Shown: positions 1 to 8,223, numbered from the stretch's first letter. The stretch is DNA of 64,000 nucleotides from Acidobacteriaceae bacterium (GCA_003152695.1 PMAT01000115.1:38384-102383), one strand, 5' to 3'. A program made the numbers and translations. The notes: a model not told the origin generated them from the sequence alone.

Positions 1-84
1 GCCCGCAAGAAGAAACAGGTCGAACCGGCGGCCAAGAAGAACGGCGCCGGTCGAAACGTGAGAAACCAAAAGCGAGCAAAGTGA
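1..84 (+). CDS. 3' end of a lysine-rich protein (partial)
   Basis: Reading frame 1 is open from the window edge to a TGA at 82-84 and codes for a tail rich in Lys and Arg (motifs RKKKQ, AAKKNG, NQKRAK). Basic tails like this are common in acidobacterial DNA-binding or ribosome-associated proteins, but nothing here identifies the family. The two other frames also lack an early stop, so the frame choice rests on the Lys-rich composition alone. ssb follows 79 bp downstream. Confidence 0.35.
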   Translation, partial: ARKKKQVEPAAKKNGAGRNVRNQKRAK

Positions 85-163
85 AACGGGGCGCTTCCAC
101 CCTGGCCTTCTGCTATATTTAGCTTTTGATTACCCCCATTCCTTAAGCACAGGAGCGGTCCTC

Positions 164-628
164 ATGGCTAAGAGCGTCAATAAAGTCATTCTCATCGGCA
201 ATCTCGGAAAAGATCCGGAAGTGAAGTACACCCAAACCGGCATGGCGGTGGCGCGCTTCTCCGTGGCGACCACCGATCGCGTCAAAGACAAAGACGGCAA
301 CTGGCAAGATCGCACCGAGTGGCACAACCTGGTGGCCTTCCAGCGTACCGCCGAAATCGCCGCCGAGTACCTGAAGAAGGGTGGCAAGGTCTATATCGAA
401 GGCCGCCTGCACAGCGATTCCTGGGACGACAAGGAGACTGGCCAGAAGAAATATAAGACCGAGATCATCATCAACGATTTGGTGCTGCTCGGAGGACGCG
501 ATGCCGGCGGCGGCGAAGGCGGTGGACGCGCGGGCAAGTCCAGCGGCATGGACCAGCGCACGCCCGAGCCGGAACATTCGCAGGCGCCGACCGGGGCGGA
601 GATCACGGACGAAGATATTCCGTTTTAG
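164..628 (+). CDS. ssb: Single-stranded DNA-binding protein
   Basis: Binds ssDNA in replication, repair and recombination. The 154-aa length is typical of bacterial SSB. Residues 1-110 form the OB-fold, opening with the family-typical SVNKVILIGNLGKDPEVKYT and containing WHNLVAF and GKVYIEGRL. A Gly-rich linker follows (about 115-130), and the protein ends in the acidic tip TDEDIPF, which in other bacteria recruits partner proteins. The ATG is preceded by AGGAG eight bases upstream. It appears to be a single gene, not linked to rpsF/rpsR as in many bacteria. The call is secure. Confidence 0.97.
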   Translation: MAKSVNKVILIGNLGKDPEVKYTQTGMAVARFSVATTDRVKDKDGNWQDRTEWHNLVAFQRTAEIAAEYLKKGGKVYIEGRLHSDSWDDKETGQKKYKTEIIINDLVLLGGRDAGGGEGGGRAGKSSGMDQRTPEPEHSQAPTGAEITDEDIPF

Positions 629-666
629 CTGCGTTACCTCTCTGTTGCTGTCGTCCCGATTATTGC

Positions 667-722
667 TGTCATCCCGAGCGGGGTCGCCGCGGCGACCGAG
701 TCGAGGGACCTGCTTTTTCTGC
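667..722. repeat. Interspersed repeat A, copy 1
   Basis: A GTCATCCCGAGCG half and a TCGAGGGACCTGCT half flank a perfect 16-bp palindrome (682-697, GGTCGCCGCGGCGACC). The same frame with a different palindrome recurs at 9344-9400, and a looser version lies at 60859-60955. It lies just downstream of ssb and could fold as a hairpin in RNA. Confidence 0.6.
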
Positions 723-744
723 TGAGTTGCCTGAAGGGAATTGA

Positions 745-1713
745 ATGTACAAGTTGATCGGGGTCATGGCGCTATTGCTGCTTTCTTCGGGCGTTAATTA
801 TGCGCAAAGCTCAACGCCAAACCCACAAGAACCCTCCGCACGCAGCGACGTCTCATCACTGCCGGTTTATTCCGACTCTCCTGCCGGACTGGAGTCCCTT
901 TTTTCGGACGCTCTGAAGGCGTCCGTCGAGGGCCGTTCTACAGCAGTTCTGGCGTATGGCCAGTCGCTCGTTCTTCCGGATGCTGAAGCTTGGTTTGTTT
1001 CGAAGTTTGGGGACGTTAAGTGCAAAGAGAAGACTCTGGCAGCTAACGATTGCCTCGGCCCGCGGCTGGCTGCTGCTTACGGCACATATTCGCCAGTGTT
1101 ACCCGCCTCGTTCGAAATGACACTTGGTGACCTCGCGCAGGAAGGACTAACGAACTTTGAAGTAGTCGATTACACCGGGCCGTGTGCCTCTCCTCAGCGG
1201 ATTGTGCCATCGGTAAAACTCGTGGGCAGTCTAACGACCACACCGGTACTTTCGTCAATGCTGTCGGGATTGGTCCAACGTCACGAGCCGGTATACGTGG
1301 TTTGGGCATACAGCCAGGACAAGGAAACAACATTGGCCTTCTTCGTCTATGACGAGGGAGCGTTTCGATACACTGGCATGCCTCATCCGTTCTTGCCTGA
1401 AACTTATATCCAAGTGCGGGACTCGGGAGCATCCATTAGCGGGCCTGCGGCGACGCCGCACTACCTCACCGATGATCAACTTCCCATGCAAAATGTAATT
1501 GTCGATCCGGTAATCGTCGCCAACACCGTGGTTCTGAATGTCGTGGTGGACAAAGAAGGAAAACCCAAAGAGATCTCGTATGTCAGGGGCTCTGAGCAGC
1601 TTAAGGAAGAGGCTATTCGAAGCGTGAGGAAACGCCGGTTCGACCCACCAGGCTTTGGACCGCGCGGTATGCATCCGAACGAGTTCTGTCTGAACTGGAC
1701 ACCTGCAAAGTGA
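745..1713 (+). CDS. Exported protein with a TonB-C-like C-terminal domain
   Basis: A 322-aa protein with an N-terminal signal peptide (hydrophobic GVMALLLLSSG, cleavage likely near residues 20-22 after NYAQ). The last about 75 residues (VVLNVVVDKEGKPKEIS, then AIRSVRKRRFDPP) match the pattern of the TonB C-terminal/energy-transducer fold that many acidobacterial secreted proteins carry without a membrane anchor. The middle part (30-240) is not recognised. A periplasmic location is likely. A true TonB is unlikely, because there is no Pro-rich spanning region and no exbB/exbD nearby. AAGGGA precedes the ATG. Confidence 0.7.
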   Translation: MYKLIGVMALLLLSSGVNYAQSSTPNPQEPSARSDVSSLPVYSDSPAGLESLFSDALKASVEGRSTAVLAYGQSLVLPDAEAWFVSKFGDVKCKEKTLAANDCLGPRLAAAYGTYSPVLPASFEMTLGDLAQEGLTNFEVVDYTGPCASPQRIVPSVKLVGSLTTTPVLSSMLSGLVQRHEPVYVVWAYSQDKETTLAFFVYDEGAFRYTGMPHPFLPETYIQVRDSGASISGPAATPHYLTDDQLPMQNVIVDPVIVANTVVLNVVVDKEGKPKEISYVRGSEQLKEEAIRSVRKRRFDPPGFGPRGMHPNEFCLNWTPAK

Positions 1714-1771
1714 GCGACGCGATTGTGCTTCGACCAACGTCGCACTCGGGATTGCGATCTAACATCACAGC

Positions 1772-3292
1772 ATGAGCTTTCCACGATCCAGTGGCATCCT
1801 GTTACATCCAACTTCTCTTCCGTCGGTTTACGGCATCGGCGAGCTGGGGCCTGAGGCGCATGGCTTCGCCGACTTTCTGCGCGATGCCGGGCAGCGAATC
1901 TGGCAAGTGCTGCCGCTGGGGCCGACCGGATACGGCGACTCTCCTTATCAGTGTTTCTCCGCCTTCGCCGGCAACCCTCTATTGATCAGCCTCGACACGC
2001 TGGCGGAGCGCGGTTATCTCGATTCTCGACAGTTGGACTCGCGTCCGGAATTTTCCGCCGGCCAAGTGGATTTTGGCGCCGTAATCGCATGGAAGGTCCC
2101 CTTGCTGCGCCATGCTTTCCGGTCGTTCCAACGCAGTTCGCCGACCGAGCGCGAAGCCTTCACCGCTTTCTGCGAAACTCACTCCGCCTGGCTCGACGAA
2201 TTTGCCTTGTTCATGGCGCTTAAGGAAGCTCACGATGATGTTGCGTGGACGCTGTGGGATGCCGATCTGGCGCTGCGCCAGCCGGACGCCATTCAGCGCG
2301 CACGTACCCAACTTCGCGACGAGATTGAATGCCATAAGTTCATCCAATTCGAGTTCGAGCGGCAGTGGTGCGAACTGAAGGCGCATTGCGGGCGCAACGA
2401 CATTCGCATCATGGGCGACGTTCCCATCTATGTCGCGCTCGATAGCGCGGACGTGTGGGCCAACCGCGACTTGTTCGAACTGGACGAGTTGGGACGGCCC
2501 ACAGCCGTCTCGGGCGTGCCGCCCGACTACTTCAGCGCCACCGGCCAACTGTGGGGCAACCCCATCTACCGCTGGGAAGCCCACGCCAGGACGGGATATG
2601 CCTGGTGGATCGCCCGCCTGCGCCGCTCCCTGGAAATACTCGACATGATTCGCCTCGACCATTTCCGCGGATTTGAGGCCTACTACGAAATTCCCGGAGG
2701 CGAGATGACGGCGGTTAACGGCGCGTGGGTCAAAGGGCCGGGCGCCCCGCTGTTCGAAGCGCTGGAGAACGCGCTGGGCAGGCTGCCCATCATCGCGGAA
2801 AATCTGGGCGTGATCACGCCGGAAGTGGAAGCACTGCGCGAACGCTTCGGATTTCCCGGCATGGCGATTCTGCAGTTTGCCTTCGGCAAAGATCCGCAAG
2901 CCCCGGACTTCAAGCCCCATAACTATCCGCGCCATCGGGTGGCCTACACCGGCACGCACGACAACGACACCGCCGTTGGCTGGTGGACGAGCACGGCGGG
3001 AGCCGGAAGCATTCGCACCTCCGCGGATGTCGCGGAAGAGTTGGACTATGCGCGGCACTACTTGAACACCGACGGCCACGAAATCAATTGGGTAATGATC
3101 CGCACTCTGTTGGCATCGGTCGCCGACACCGTGCTGTTTCCGTTGCAGGATGTGCTGGGTGTCGGCAGCGCGGGCAGGATGAACCTGCCGGGCACCTCGT
3201 CCGGCAACTGGCGCTGGCGCTTCCGCCAGGAGGATCTGACATCGGCGACGAGCGCGCGGCTAAGGCAGTTGGTGGAAACCTACGAGCGTTAG
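1772..3292 (+). CDS. malQ: 4-alpha-glucanotransferase (GH77, amylomaltase)
   Basis: Transfers alpha-1,4-glucan segments between malto-oligosaccharides in cytoplasmic glycogen/maltodextrin metabolism. The 506-aa length is normal for bacterial MalQ. GH77 hallmarks in order: the N-terminal SSGILLHPTSLPS, the GDVPIYVALDSADVW and SGVPPDYFSATGQLWGNP substrate loops, the nucleophile Asp in RLDHFRGF (about residue 293), the acid/base Glu in IAENLGVITPEVE (about 342) and the stabiliser Asp in THDNDTAVGWW (about 395). No glycogen gene is adjacent. The start follows a spacer with no clear Shine-Dalgarno. Confidence 0.97.
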   Translation: MSFPRSSGILLHPTSLPSVYGIGELGPEAHGFADFLRDAGQRIWQVLPLGPTGYGDSPYQCFSAFAGNPLLISLDTLAERGYLDSRQLDSRPEFSAGQVDFGAVIAWKVPLLRHAFRSFQRSSPTEREAFTAFCETHSAWLDEFALFMALKEAHDDVAWTLWDADLALRQPDAIQRARTQLRDEIECHKFIQFEFERQWCELKAHCGRNDIRIMGDVPIYVALDSADVWANRDLFELDELGRPTAVSGVPPDYFSATGQLWGNPIYRWEAHARTGYAWWIARLRRSLEILDMIRLDHFRGFEAYYEIPGGEMTAVNGAWVKGPGAPLFEALENALGRLPIIAENLGVITPEVEALRERFGFPGMAILQFAFGKDPQAPDFKPHNYPRHRVAYTGTHDNDTAVGWWTSTAGAGSIRTSADVAEELDYARHYLNTDGHEINWVMIRTLLASVADTVLFPLQDVLGVGSAGRMNLPGTSSGNWRWRFRQEDLTSATSARLRQLVETYER

Positions 3293-3318
3293 AGGGACCG
3301 CTCCGCACGTGCGCGGCT

Positions 3319-3981
3319 CTAGCCCACCATCTCTTCGAATTTCAAGGGATCGGGCGGCACGGGAACGGGCGGCGGTTCAATCACTTTCAGGACCTGATAG
3401 GTGTGGCTGATGCGGTGAATGACCGTAATCGTGCTGAGCACGGCGATCACCCATAGCACCGGGCCCATGCGATTGAACAGCGCTCCGATGATGATCAGCA
3501 CGATGCGCTCCGGCCGCTCCATGAAGCCGACCTTGCAGCTGGGGATGAGCGACTCGGCGCGGGCGCGGGCGTAGCTCACCATCACCGAGCTGATCATGAC
3601 GAGCGCGACCATCACCACGTAGAAGAACCGGTTGGCGCGAGCGTAATACACCAGCAGCCCGAAAAAAATGGCCACATCGCTGTAGCGATCGATGATGGAA
3701 TCGAAGAAGCCGCCGAATTGCGTGACCTGGTTGGTGGCGCGGGCCACACGGCCATCCACCATATCGAAAATGCCTGCCCCAATGATCACCAAGCCGGCGT
3801 AGAGGAACATGCGGCGCTGGTTCTCGGCGTGGGCATAGCCAAACAGAACGCCGGCCACCACATTGATCAGCAATCCAATGAAGGTGAGCGCGTTAGGCGA
3901 AATGCGAGTGAGCGCCAGGCCGTGGACAATCTTGTACAAAAGCCACTTGCAGGACCGCCCGACTGCGCTCGTCCAGGTCAT
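3319..3981 (-). CDS. CDP-alcohol phosphatidyltransferase family protein
   Basis: A 220-aa integral membrane enzyme of phospholipid synthesis. It would move a phosphatidyl group from CDP-diacylglycerol to an alcohol. The diagnostic metal-binding signature DGx2ARx8Gx3Dx3D is complete at DGRVARATNQVTQFGG followed by FFDSIID (about residues 74-96). Several transmembrane helices follow, and the C-terminus is Pro-rich. The sequence does not settle the acceptor (glycerol-3-phosphate, inositol phosphate or other). It lies six bases after the Gre factor gene and is probably co-transcribed with it. Confidence 0.9.
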   Translation of the reverse strand: MTWTSAVGRSCKWLLYKIVHGLALTRISPNALTFIGLLINVVAGVLFGYAHAENQRRMFLYAGLVIIGAGIFDMVDGRVARATNQVTQFGGFFDSIIDRYSDVAIFFGLLVYYARANRFFYVVMVALVMISSVMVSYARARAESLIPSCKVGFMERPERIVLIIIGALFNRMGPVLWVIAVLSTITVIHRISHTYQVLKVIEPPPVPVPPDPLKFEEMVG

Positions 3982-3987
3982 TCCGCG

Positions 3988-4461
3988 TCATTGTCCTTCA
4001 TCGTGAATGGTGGTCAGTTTCAGTACCTCTAGTTCACGCTTGCCGGCCGGGGTGACGACCTCGCTGACGTCGCCTACTTTTTTCCCCATGAGGGCGCGGC
4101 CGATCGGGGAACTGGTGGAGATCAATCCCTTGGTCACATCCGATTCTTCGCTGGTCACCAGCTTGTACTCGATCTTTTCCTCTTTGGTGGAATCATAGAC
4201 CAACAAGGTCGAGCCAATGGCGGCGCGGTCGCGTGGGATGTTGGCCATGTTGATCATGGAGAGGTCAGCCATGCGCTGCTTGAGTTGACCCAGGCGGGCG
4301 CGGACGAACTCCTGCCGCTGCTTGGCCATGTGGTACTCGGCGTTCTCGCTCAGGTCGCCCATGGCTACAGCTTTCTTTAGCTCTTTGGGCAGCTCGTGGT
4401 TGAGCTCGTGCTCGAGGACCGTAATCTCTTCCGACAGCTTCTTCTTGATGTGTTCAGGCAT
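3988..4461 (-). CDS. greA: Transcription elongation factor of the GreA/GreB family
   Basis: Rescues backtracked RNA polymerase by stimulating transcript cleavage. The 157-aa product starts MPEHIKKKLSEEI. It has the N-terminal coiled coil with the tip sequence GDLSENAEYHMAKQRQ (acidic D/E pair at the tip) and the C-terminal FKBP-like domain ending in SSPIGRALMGKKVGDVSEV. A longer reading frame reaches 4710, but its extra 83 residues have no GreA similarity and run into the inverted-repeat element, so the ATG at 4461 is preferred. No strong Shine-Dalgarno is seen. The next gene downstream is the phosphatidyltransferase. Confidence 0.93.
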   Translation of the reverse strand: MPEHIKKKLSEEITVLEHELNHELPKELKKAVAMGDLSENAEYHMAKQRQEFVRARLGQLKQRMADLSMINMANIPRDRAAIGSTLLVYDSTKEEKIEYKLVTSEESDVTKGLISTSSPIGRALMGKKVGDVSEVVTPAGKRELEVLKLTTIHDEGQ

Positions 4462-4561
4462 ACTTCGGAGTTGATGGCTTCGGGCCGGCTGGACGCCTCC
4501 CACAAGCATTACACCATTATACGACGAGGGACTCGCCGCCAAGCTCAGCAAGGCCGATTGA

Positions 4562-4582
4562 GGTAGTGTCTCAGTTTGAAAT
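4562..4582 (+). repeat. Left 21-bp terminal inverted repeat
   Basis: This 21-bp sequence (GGTAGTGTCTCAG followed by TTTGAAAT) is repeated exactly in reverse complement at 5595-5615. The pair brackets 1054 bp that hold one outer-membrane protein gene. The bases just outside the left end, CCGATTGA (4554-4561), resemble CGGATTGA just outside the right end, a 7/8 match that could be a target-site duplication. Confidence 0.8.
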
Positions 4583-4749
4583 TCAGGCTGCGCTTTCGTC
4601 GCCAAATGGAGACGTTCGAGTTCGTCGGCGCAGAAACAACGGAACTCATCAGAAAAATCATTGCCTTCTGCGCCTGACGAGCCAGACAAGTGCATCGTCC
4701 AGGTGTTCAAGTGCGACCGCTACGGACGGGCCGCTGCGGATTGGGAGCT

Positions 4750-5448
4750 TCATTTCTTTCCGCCCAAGTGGTCGCCGAAGCGGAAGGTGATGCCTGTCGA
4801 ATAGCGGAAGGCGTTGATGTTGTAACCGTAGTAGTGGAAGACGCCGTGCCGCACTTCCACCTCGCAGCAGGCGCGGTCCAGCAGATATTCCGCCTGGATG
4901 GGGCGCAGCCAGATGCCGTGCCCGAGGGCGATGTCCAGGCCTCCACCGGCTGCCATGGCGAATTTGGTAGTGGAGCCGCTGCCGGTCGTGCCCACTGGCG
5001 GAAGGTTGCTGCAAGTAAGCGGGGGGGTGCAGATTGGCTCAGCCAGCAGCGTACTGCTTGTCCACGTATGCTGCACACCGAACAAGGTTTGAACGAAAGG
5101 CGCGTAACGCGAGCGGCGATAGGTGAAATGTGGCCCAAACAGAAAATTGTGCGCGTGCGCGGTCTCTCGGTAGACTCCCGGAGTGAAGTCCGGTGTCGCA
5201 GGGAACGTAATGTTGGCGCCGCCGTAGTGGCCGGAAAAATCGCTGGTAATCCCGAACCAGCGGTTCAGGAAGATCGTTGTCGAGGTGTCCCATCCACTGA
5301 GACTCGAGCCTTGTGGAAAGTATGCGTTGCTGTGAGTGAGTGAATATCCTCCGAAGGTCTCAAATCGTTGCGCGTCCTGCGCGGCGGCCGATGCGATGAA
5401 AGCAATACAGACAACGAGCAGAAATCCGAGTTTACCCGCGCTGGTCAT
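4750..5448 (-). CDS. Outer-membrane beta-barrel protein inside an inverted-repeat element
   Basis: A 232-aa protein with a Sec signal peptide (GFLLVVCIAFIASAAAQ, cleavage after about residue 24). The rest shows alternating hydrophobic/polar segments ending in aromatic residues (ETFGGYSLTH, GPHFTYRRS, YGYNINAFRYSTGITFRFG), as in the small OmpA-like/OMP_b-brl barrels common in Acidobacteria. Cys residues (ICTPPLTC, RACCEVEV) could form disulfides. The N-terminal part resembles that of the larger protein at 23865-25538 (FGGYS, a GHF/GHY segment, TAxISPDCCH versus RACCEVE), so the two are probably paralogues. It is flanked by a perfect 21-bp inverted repeat. The function is unknown. Confidence 0.75.
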   Translation of the reverse strand: MTSAGKLGFLLVVCIAFIASAAAQDAQRFETFGGYSLTHSNAYFPQGSSLSGWDTSTTIFLNRWFGITSDFSGHYGGANITFPATPDFTPGVYRETAHAHNFLFGPHFTYRRSRYAPFVQTLFGVQHTWTSSTLLAEPICTPPLTCSNLPPVGTTGSGSTTKFAMAAGGGLDIALGHGIWLRPIQAEYLLDRACCEVEVRHGVFHYYGYNINAFRYSTGITFRFGDHLGGKK

Positions 5449-5594
5449 ATCCGCCTCTTTCGTCTCGCTAGCAGTATGACGTGCAGCTGTCGTGTGCGGG
5501 TTGAGCCTTCAGGTTAAGAAGTGTGTTCCGAGTGCCATATTGGGAAGCGGAGAAGACAGAATCTCCGGAGAAGGCGCCGCCACCATAGCCCAAG

Positions 5595-5615
5595 ATTTCA
5601 AACTGAGACACTACC
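5595..5615 (-). repeat. Right 21-bp terminal inverted repeat
   Basis: Exact reverse complement of 4562-4582. It lies 146 bp upstream of the outer-membrane protein start and 48 bp before the next gene on the other side. Together with the left copy it defines a 1054-bp unit without a recognisable transposase, as expected of a non-autonomous element or the scar of one. Confidence 0.8.
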
Positions 5616-5662
5616 CGGATTGACGAGGGCGTTATCCTGAAAGCACTTGGAGAGCGTCAGCA

Positions 5663-5923
5663 ATGAGCGATGTGACTTCACTGCAAGGGCCAGTTGAGAA
5701 GATAGAGGGGAAACTTACGTTATTCATCCCGCTCGAGGCTGGTGAGGACCAATTTATCGAATGTTCCAGGGGCATCGGAGAGGTAGAAGGCGAGTACTTG
5801 AGAATTACCATTCCAGAATGGCTTTCGGGCATGCTCGGGATTGAAGAGGGCAGTATCGTCTCCGTCGATAACGAAGGGGAAAAGTTCAACATTCATCCTG
5901 TCGCTCCGTTACCTCTCCAGTGA
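5663..5923 (+). CDS. Small hypothetical protein, possibly AbrB-like
   Basis: An 86-aa protein of balanced soluble composition. The segment LRITIPEWLSGMLGIEEGS followed by IVSVDNEGEKFNIHPV (about 47-80) has the strand-helix-strand rhythm of the swapped-hairpin AbrB/MazE fold (a xxIPxxLxxxLGIxxGxxVxV pattern). This suggests DNA binding or an antitoxin-like role, but no toxin gene is adjacent and the N-terminal half is not typical. It begins 48 bp beyond the right inverted repeat. The function is not assigned. Confidence 0.6.
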   Translation: MSDVTSLQGPVEKIEGKLTLFIPLEAGEDQFIECSRGIGEVEGEYLRITIPEWLSGMLGIEEGSIVSVDNEGEKFNIHPVAPLPLQ

Positions 5924-5964
5924 CCTGTGGCAATCCAACACCCACTGCCCCAACACCCCGTCAA

Positions 5965-5994
5965 TTGACCCCCTCGGAGAAATCGGGGTATACT
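5965..5994 (+). promoter_or_regulatory. Sigma-70-type promoter for carD
   Basis: TTGACC (5965-5970), an 18-bp spacer and TATACT (5989-5994) make a near-consensus housekeeping promoter. Transcription would start near 6001, leaving a leader of about 65 nt before carD. Confidence 0.6.
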
Positions 5995-6065
5995 ACTGGT
6001 ATCGAACGAGCCGTTCTTCCCCGTAAGACCCAGGTCCAGTCTCTGGGTGTAGTACTCCGGCCCTC

Positions 6066-6596
6066 ATGAATAACCTAAGTTTCAGCATCGGAGACAAGGT
6101 CGTTTACCCTAATCACGGGGTGGGCGTAATCGAGCAGATCAGCAGCCGCACGATCGGCTCACAAGTCGAGAAATTCTACCTCTTGAAGATCAAGGCCAGC
6201 AGTTTGAAGGTCATGGTGCCCTTTCACAACGTGGGCAGCGTGGGGTTGCGAAAAGTGGTGCGCAACGGCGAGGTGCAGAAGATTTTAGATTTTCTCAACG
6301 ATGGAAAGTGCGAGAACCACGCCGATTGGAAATACCGCTTCAAGGAAAACTCTGACAAGATGCGCACCGGTTCGCTGCTTGATGTTGCCGTGGTCCTCAA
6401 AGGTCTGCTGGTCCTGGCCCAATCCAAACCACTCAGCTTCCGGGAAAAGAAAATGCTGGAGCGGGCCCGCTACCTGCTGGTGAGCGAACTGGCGATGTCA
6501 AAGAATCGAGCAGAAGCCGAGGTTGAGGACTTGCTTAACAAATCGTTGTCGAAATCCAAGCTGCGCTTTCCTGAAGCGTCAAGCATGGAAGCCTGA
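6066..6596 (+). CDS. carD: CarD/CdnL-family transcription regulator
   Basis: Binds the beta subunit of RNA polymerase and stabilises open complexes. The protein has 176 aa. The N-terminal Tudor-like RNAP-interaction domain (residues 1-60) reads FSIGDKVVYPNHGVGVIEQI and ends KVMVPFHNVGSVGLRKVV, the family pattern. The C-terminal helical DNA-binding part includes the basic MLERARYLLVSELAMSKNRA. The length fits CdnL-type CarD. A good promoter lies just upstream (5965-5994). The next small gene begins 18 bp downstream and may share the transcript. Confidence 0.93.
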   Translation: MNNLSFSIGDKVVYPNHGVGVIEQISSRTIGSQVEKFYLLKIKASSLKVMVPFHNVGSVGLRKVVRNGEVQKILDFLNDGKCENHADWKYRFKENSDKMRTGSLLDVAVVLKGLLVLAQSKPLSFREKKMLERARYLLVSELAMSKNRAEAEVEDLLNKSLSKSKLRFPEASSMEA

Positions 6597-6614
6597 GTTT
6601 TCCCCGGAAAGCCC

Positions 6615-6884
6615 ATGCCCGGAACCTTACACATCTTCCGCTTGAAACCCGATCCACTGCAATACCAAGCGAACATCAACGTGGGCGCGAATTCGTGGGT
6701 GCGGGTTTTCGACGCTCCTGGTCTCGCTGAGTTTCTGCGCCACAGTTGGGCGCTACCCGAGAGTGAGGTCGAGGCCATGCTGGGGGAACTCCGCACCATC
6801 GGGCGTACCACCGAGGCCCTGATAGACATCCCGGAATCTCACCTGGCGGAAATGGGCTTCGCCGAATCGCCGAGCGACGAGTAG
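6615..6884 (+). CDS. Small hypothetical protein downstream of carD
   Basis: An 89-aa acidic soluble protein with no recognised domain. Visible features are a strand-rich start (TLHIFRLKPDPL), a Trp-containing centre (WVRVFDAPGLAEFLRHSW) and an acidic C-terminus. It lies 18 bp after carD on the same strand, so co-transcription is likely, and its codon use resembles its neighbours. It is convergent with the SDR gene 9 bp away. Confidence 0.6.
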   Translation: MPGTLHIFRLKPDPLQYQANINVGANSWVRVFDAPGLAEFLRHSWALPESEVEAMLGELRTIGRTTEALIDIPESHLAEMGFAESPSDE

Positions 6885-6892
6885 CCGCCTGA

Positions 6893-7669
6893 TTATCCCA
6901 CCAGCACCGCGCCCCCGTTTACGTTGAAGATCTCACCAGTGATGAATCCTGCGTACCGGGTGCAGAGGAACAGGATGGGCGCGGCAATCTCGTCGGGCGT
7001 CGCCACCCGGCCCAGCGGAATCGCGGCGAAGATTCTTTGGCGCCGCGCAGGATCAGAGAGCGCTCCCGCGGTCATGTCCGTCTCAACCCATCCCGGCGCA
7101 ACGCAATTGACGTAAATGCCATGCGGCGCGAGCTCGGTCGAGAGCCCCTTGGTCATGCTGATGACCGCGCCCTTGGTGGCAGCGTAATCGACGTGGCCGG
7201 CCTCGCCGCGCTGCCCGGCAGTGGAGCTGACCATCACGACGTGTCCACCGCGCGCCTGCCGCTTCATCTGCGCCACCGCGTGTTTCACTAACGCGAAGGT
7301 GCTGTCGAGGTTGACGGCCAGCGTGGTGCGCCACTGCTCGTCGGTCATCTGGTCGATGTCAACCTCTTCCGACAGCCAGATACCGTGATTGACGACCAGC
7401 GCATCGAGCGACGCGAAGCGCTCAATGGCTGCATGCACCAGAGATGCGGCGTTCGCGGTGCCGGTGAGATCGGCTTGCACGGCATGGCAGCTTTCGGCGC
7501 CGCATTCCTCGACCAGACGCTGCGCCTCAGACCGCGCCCGCACGTAATTGAAGACGACTCGGGCCCCTGCGCCAACGAACATGCGCACGGTCGCCGCGCC
7601 AATGCCGCGCGAGCCTCCCGTGACCAAGACGACCCGTCCTTCAAGCGATAAAGTCGGAACCGATGGCAT
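6893..7669 (-). CDS. SDR-family NAD(P)-dependent oxidoreductase (FabG-like)
   Basis: A 258-aa classical short-chain dehydrogenase. It has the cofactor-binding TGGSRGIG near the N-terminus, VNHGIW in place of the usual NNAG, the catalytic Ser in MVSSTAGQRG and the YAATK active-site Tyr/Lys (about 165-170), and it ends FITGEIFNVNGGAVLVG, the usual FabG C-terminus. It could be a 3-oxoacyl-ACP reductase or a related oxidoreductase; there are no fatty-acid genes nearby to decide. The frame extends to 7810, but the ATG at 7669 puts the Rossmann motif at its normal distance and is preferred. Confidence 0.9.
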   Translation of the reverse strand: MPSVPTLSLEGRVVLVTGGSRGIGAATVRMFVGAGARVVFNYVRARSEAQRLVEECGAESCHAVQADLTGTANAASLVHAAIERFASLDALVVNHGIWLSEEVDIDQMTDEQWRTTLAVNLDSTFALVKHAVAQMKRQARGGHVVMVSSTAGQRGEAGHVDYAATKGAVISMTKGLSTELAPHGIYVNCVAPGWVETDMTAGALSDPARRQRIFAAIPLGRVATPDEIAAPILFLCTRYAGFITGEIFNVNGGAVLVG

Positions 7670-8046
7670 GGCTAAGAAAGCTATCACATGGCAGGCGTGG
7701 CCAGTTGCCGCATGGCCAGGTAGCTCAACCACATGGATCCAGATTCGGGTAGCTGGCAGCAGCAAGGCGCCACTAAAGAACTGCCCTACCACGGCCGATA
7801 TTACCAACAATGCCGACTAGGCTGTGCAGCAAGGCAGGGATGGTGGGAGCGTGGGGCCCTCGACGAAGGACGCGCTCCCACCATCGCTAATAGCGACGAC
7901 GATCACGGTTTGCCTGACCGGCGCTGCCCTGATTGTCGTGCGAGCAAGAAGCTCCGCTGGCAGGCAGGAGCCTCAAAGCTTCCTTTCTCCCTTTGGGTCA
8001 AGTGAATGTTCTTGTGATTTCTCTCTTCTGTACCTAGAGTCAATAG
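7670..8046. other. Intergenic stretch without a recognised gene
   Basis: This 377-bp gap holds a 13-bp perfect inverted repeat (7839-7851 with 7873-7885, listed separately). No convincing coding sequence was found on either strand. Open frames here lack start signals and have non-coding-like composition. The stretch leads into the permease remnant and may be decayed coding DNA. Confidence 0.5.
7839..7885. repeat. 13-bp inverted repeat with 21-nt loop
   Basis: GATGGTGGGAGCG (7839-7851) pairs perfectly with CGCTCCCACCATC (7873-7885). The GTGGGAGC edge is the same as that of the multi-hairpin repeats at 17831 and 44745, so this may be a short relative of that family or a hairpin at the 5' side of the decayed permease. 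Confidence 0.55.
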
Positions 8047-8223
8047 GCGTCCTTGCTGGGCGGGCGCTACATGGCCGACCAACTTTATGGCGTGCGCTCC
8101 TATGATCCCGTGAGCATCTTACTTGCGGTAGTGGTATTGTCGCTGGCAGCAGCCTTGGCGGGCTTCCTTCCGGCGCGCCGGGCAGCCAGCATTGGGCCCA
8201 TGGAGGCGCTGCGCAACGAATAG
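8047..8223 (+). pseudogene. C-terminal remnant of a MacB/FtsX-like ABC-transporter permease
   Basis: The frame ending at TAG 8221-8223 codes for the unmistakable last segment of this family: a QLYGVRSYDP loop, a hydrophobic helix (ILLAVVVLSLAAALAGF), then LPARRAASIGPMEALRNE. Intact proteins are several hundred residues longer. Here an in-frame TAG lies at 8044-8046, and nothing upstream restores the rest. In Acidobacteria this ending is typical of the duplicated orphan permease family. The internal ATG at 8071 gives only 50 residues. The fragment is best read as a deletion remnant. Confidence 0.75.

Noticed and set aside
1979-3079. Minus-strand open frame of 366 codons
   Set aside because: It is antisense to malQ, which matches GH77 throughout.
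4462-4710. Upstream extension of the greA frame
   Set aside because: The extra 83 residues have no GreA similarity and run into the inverted-repeat element.
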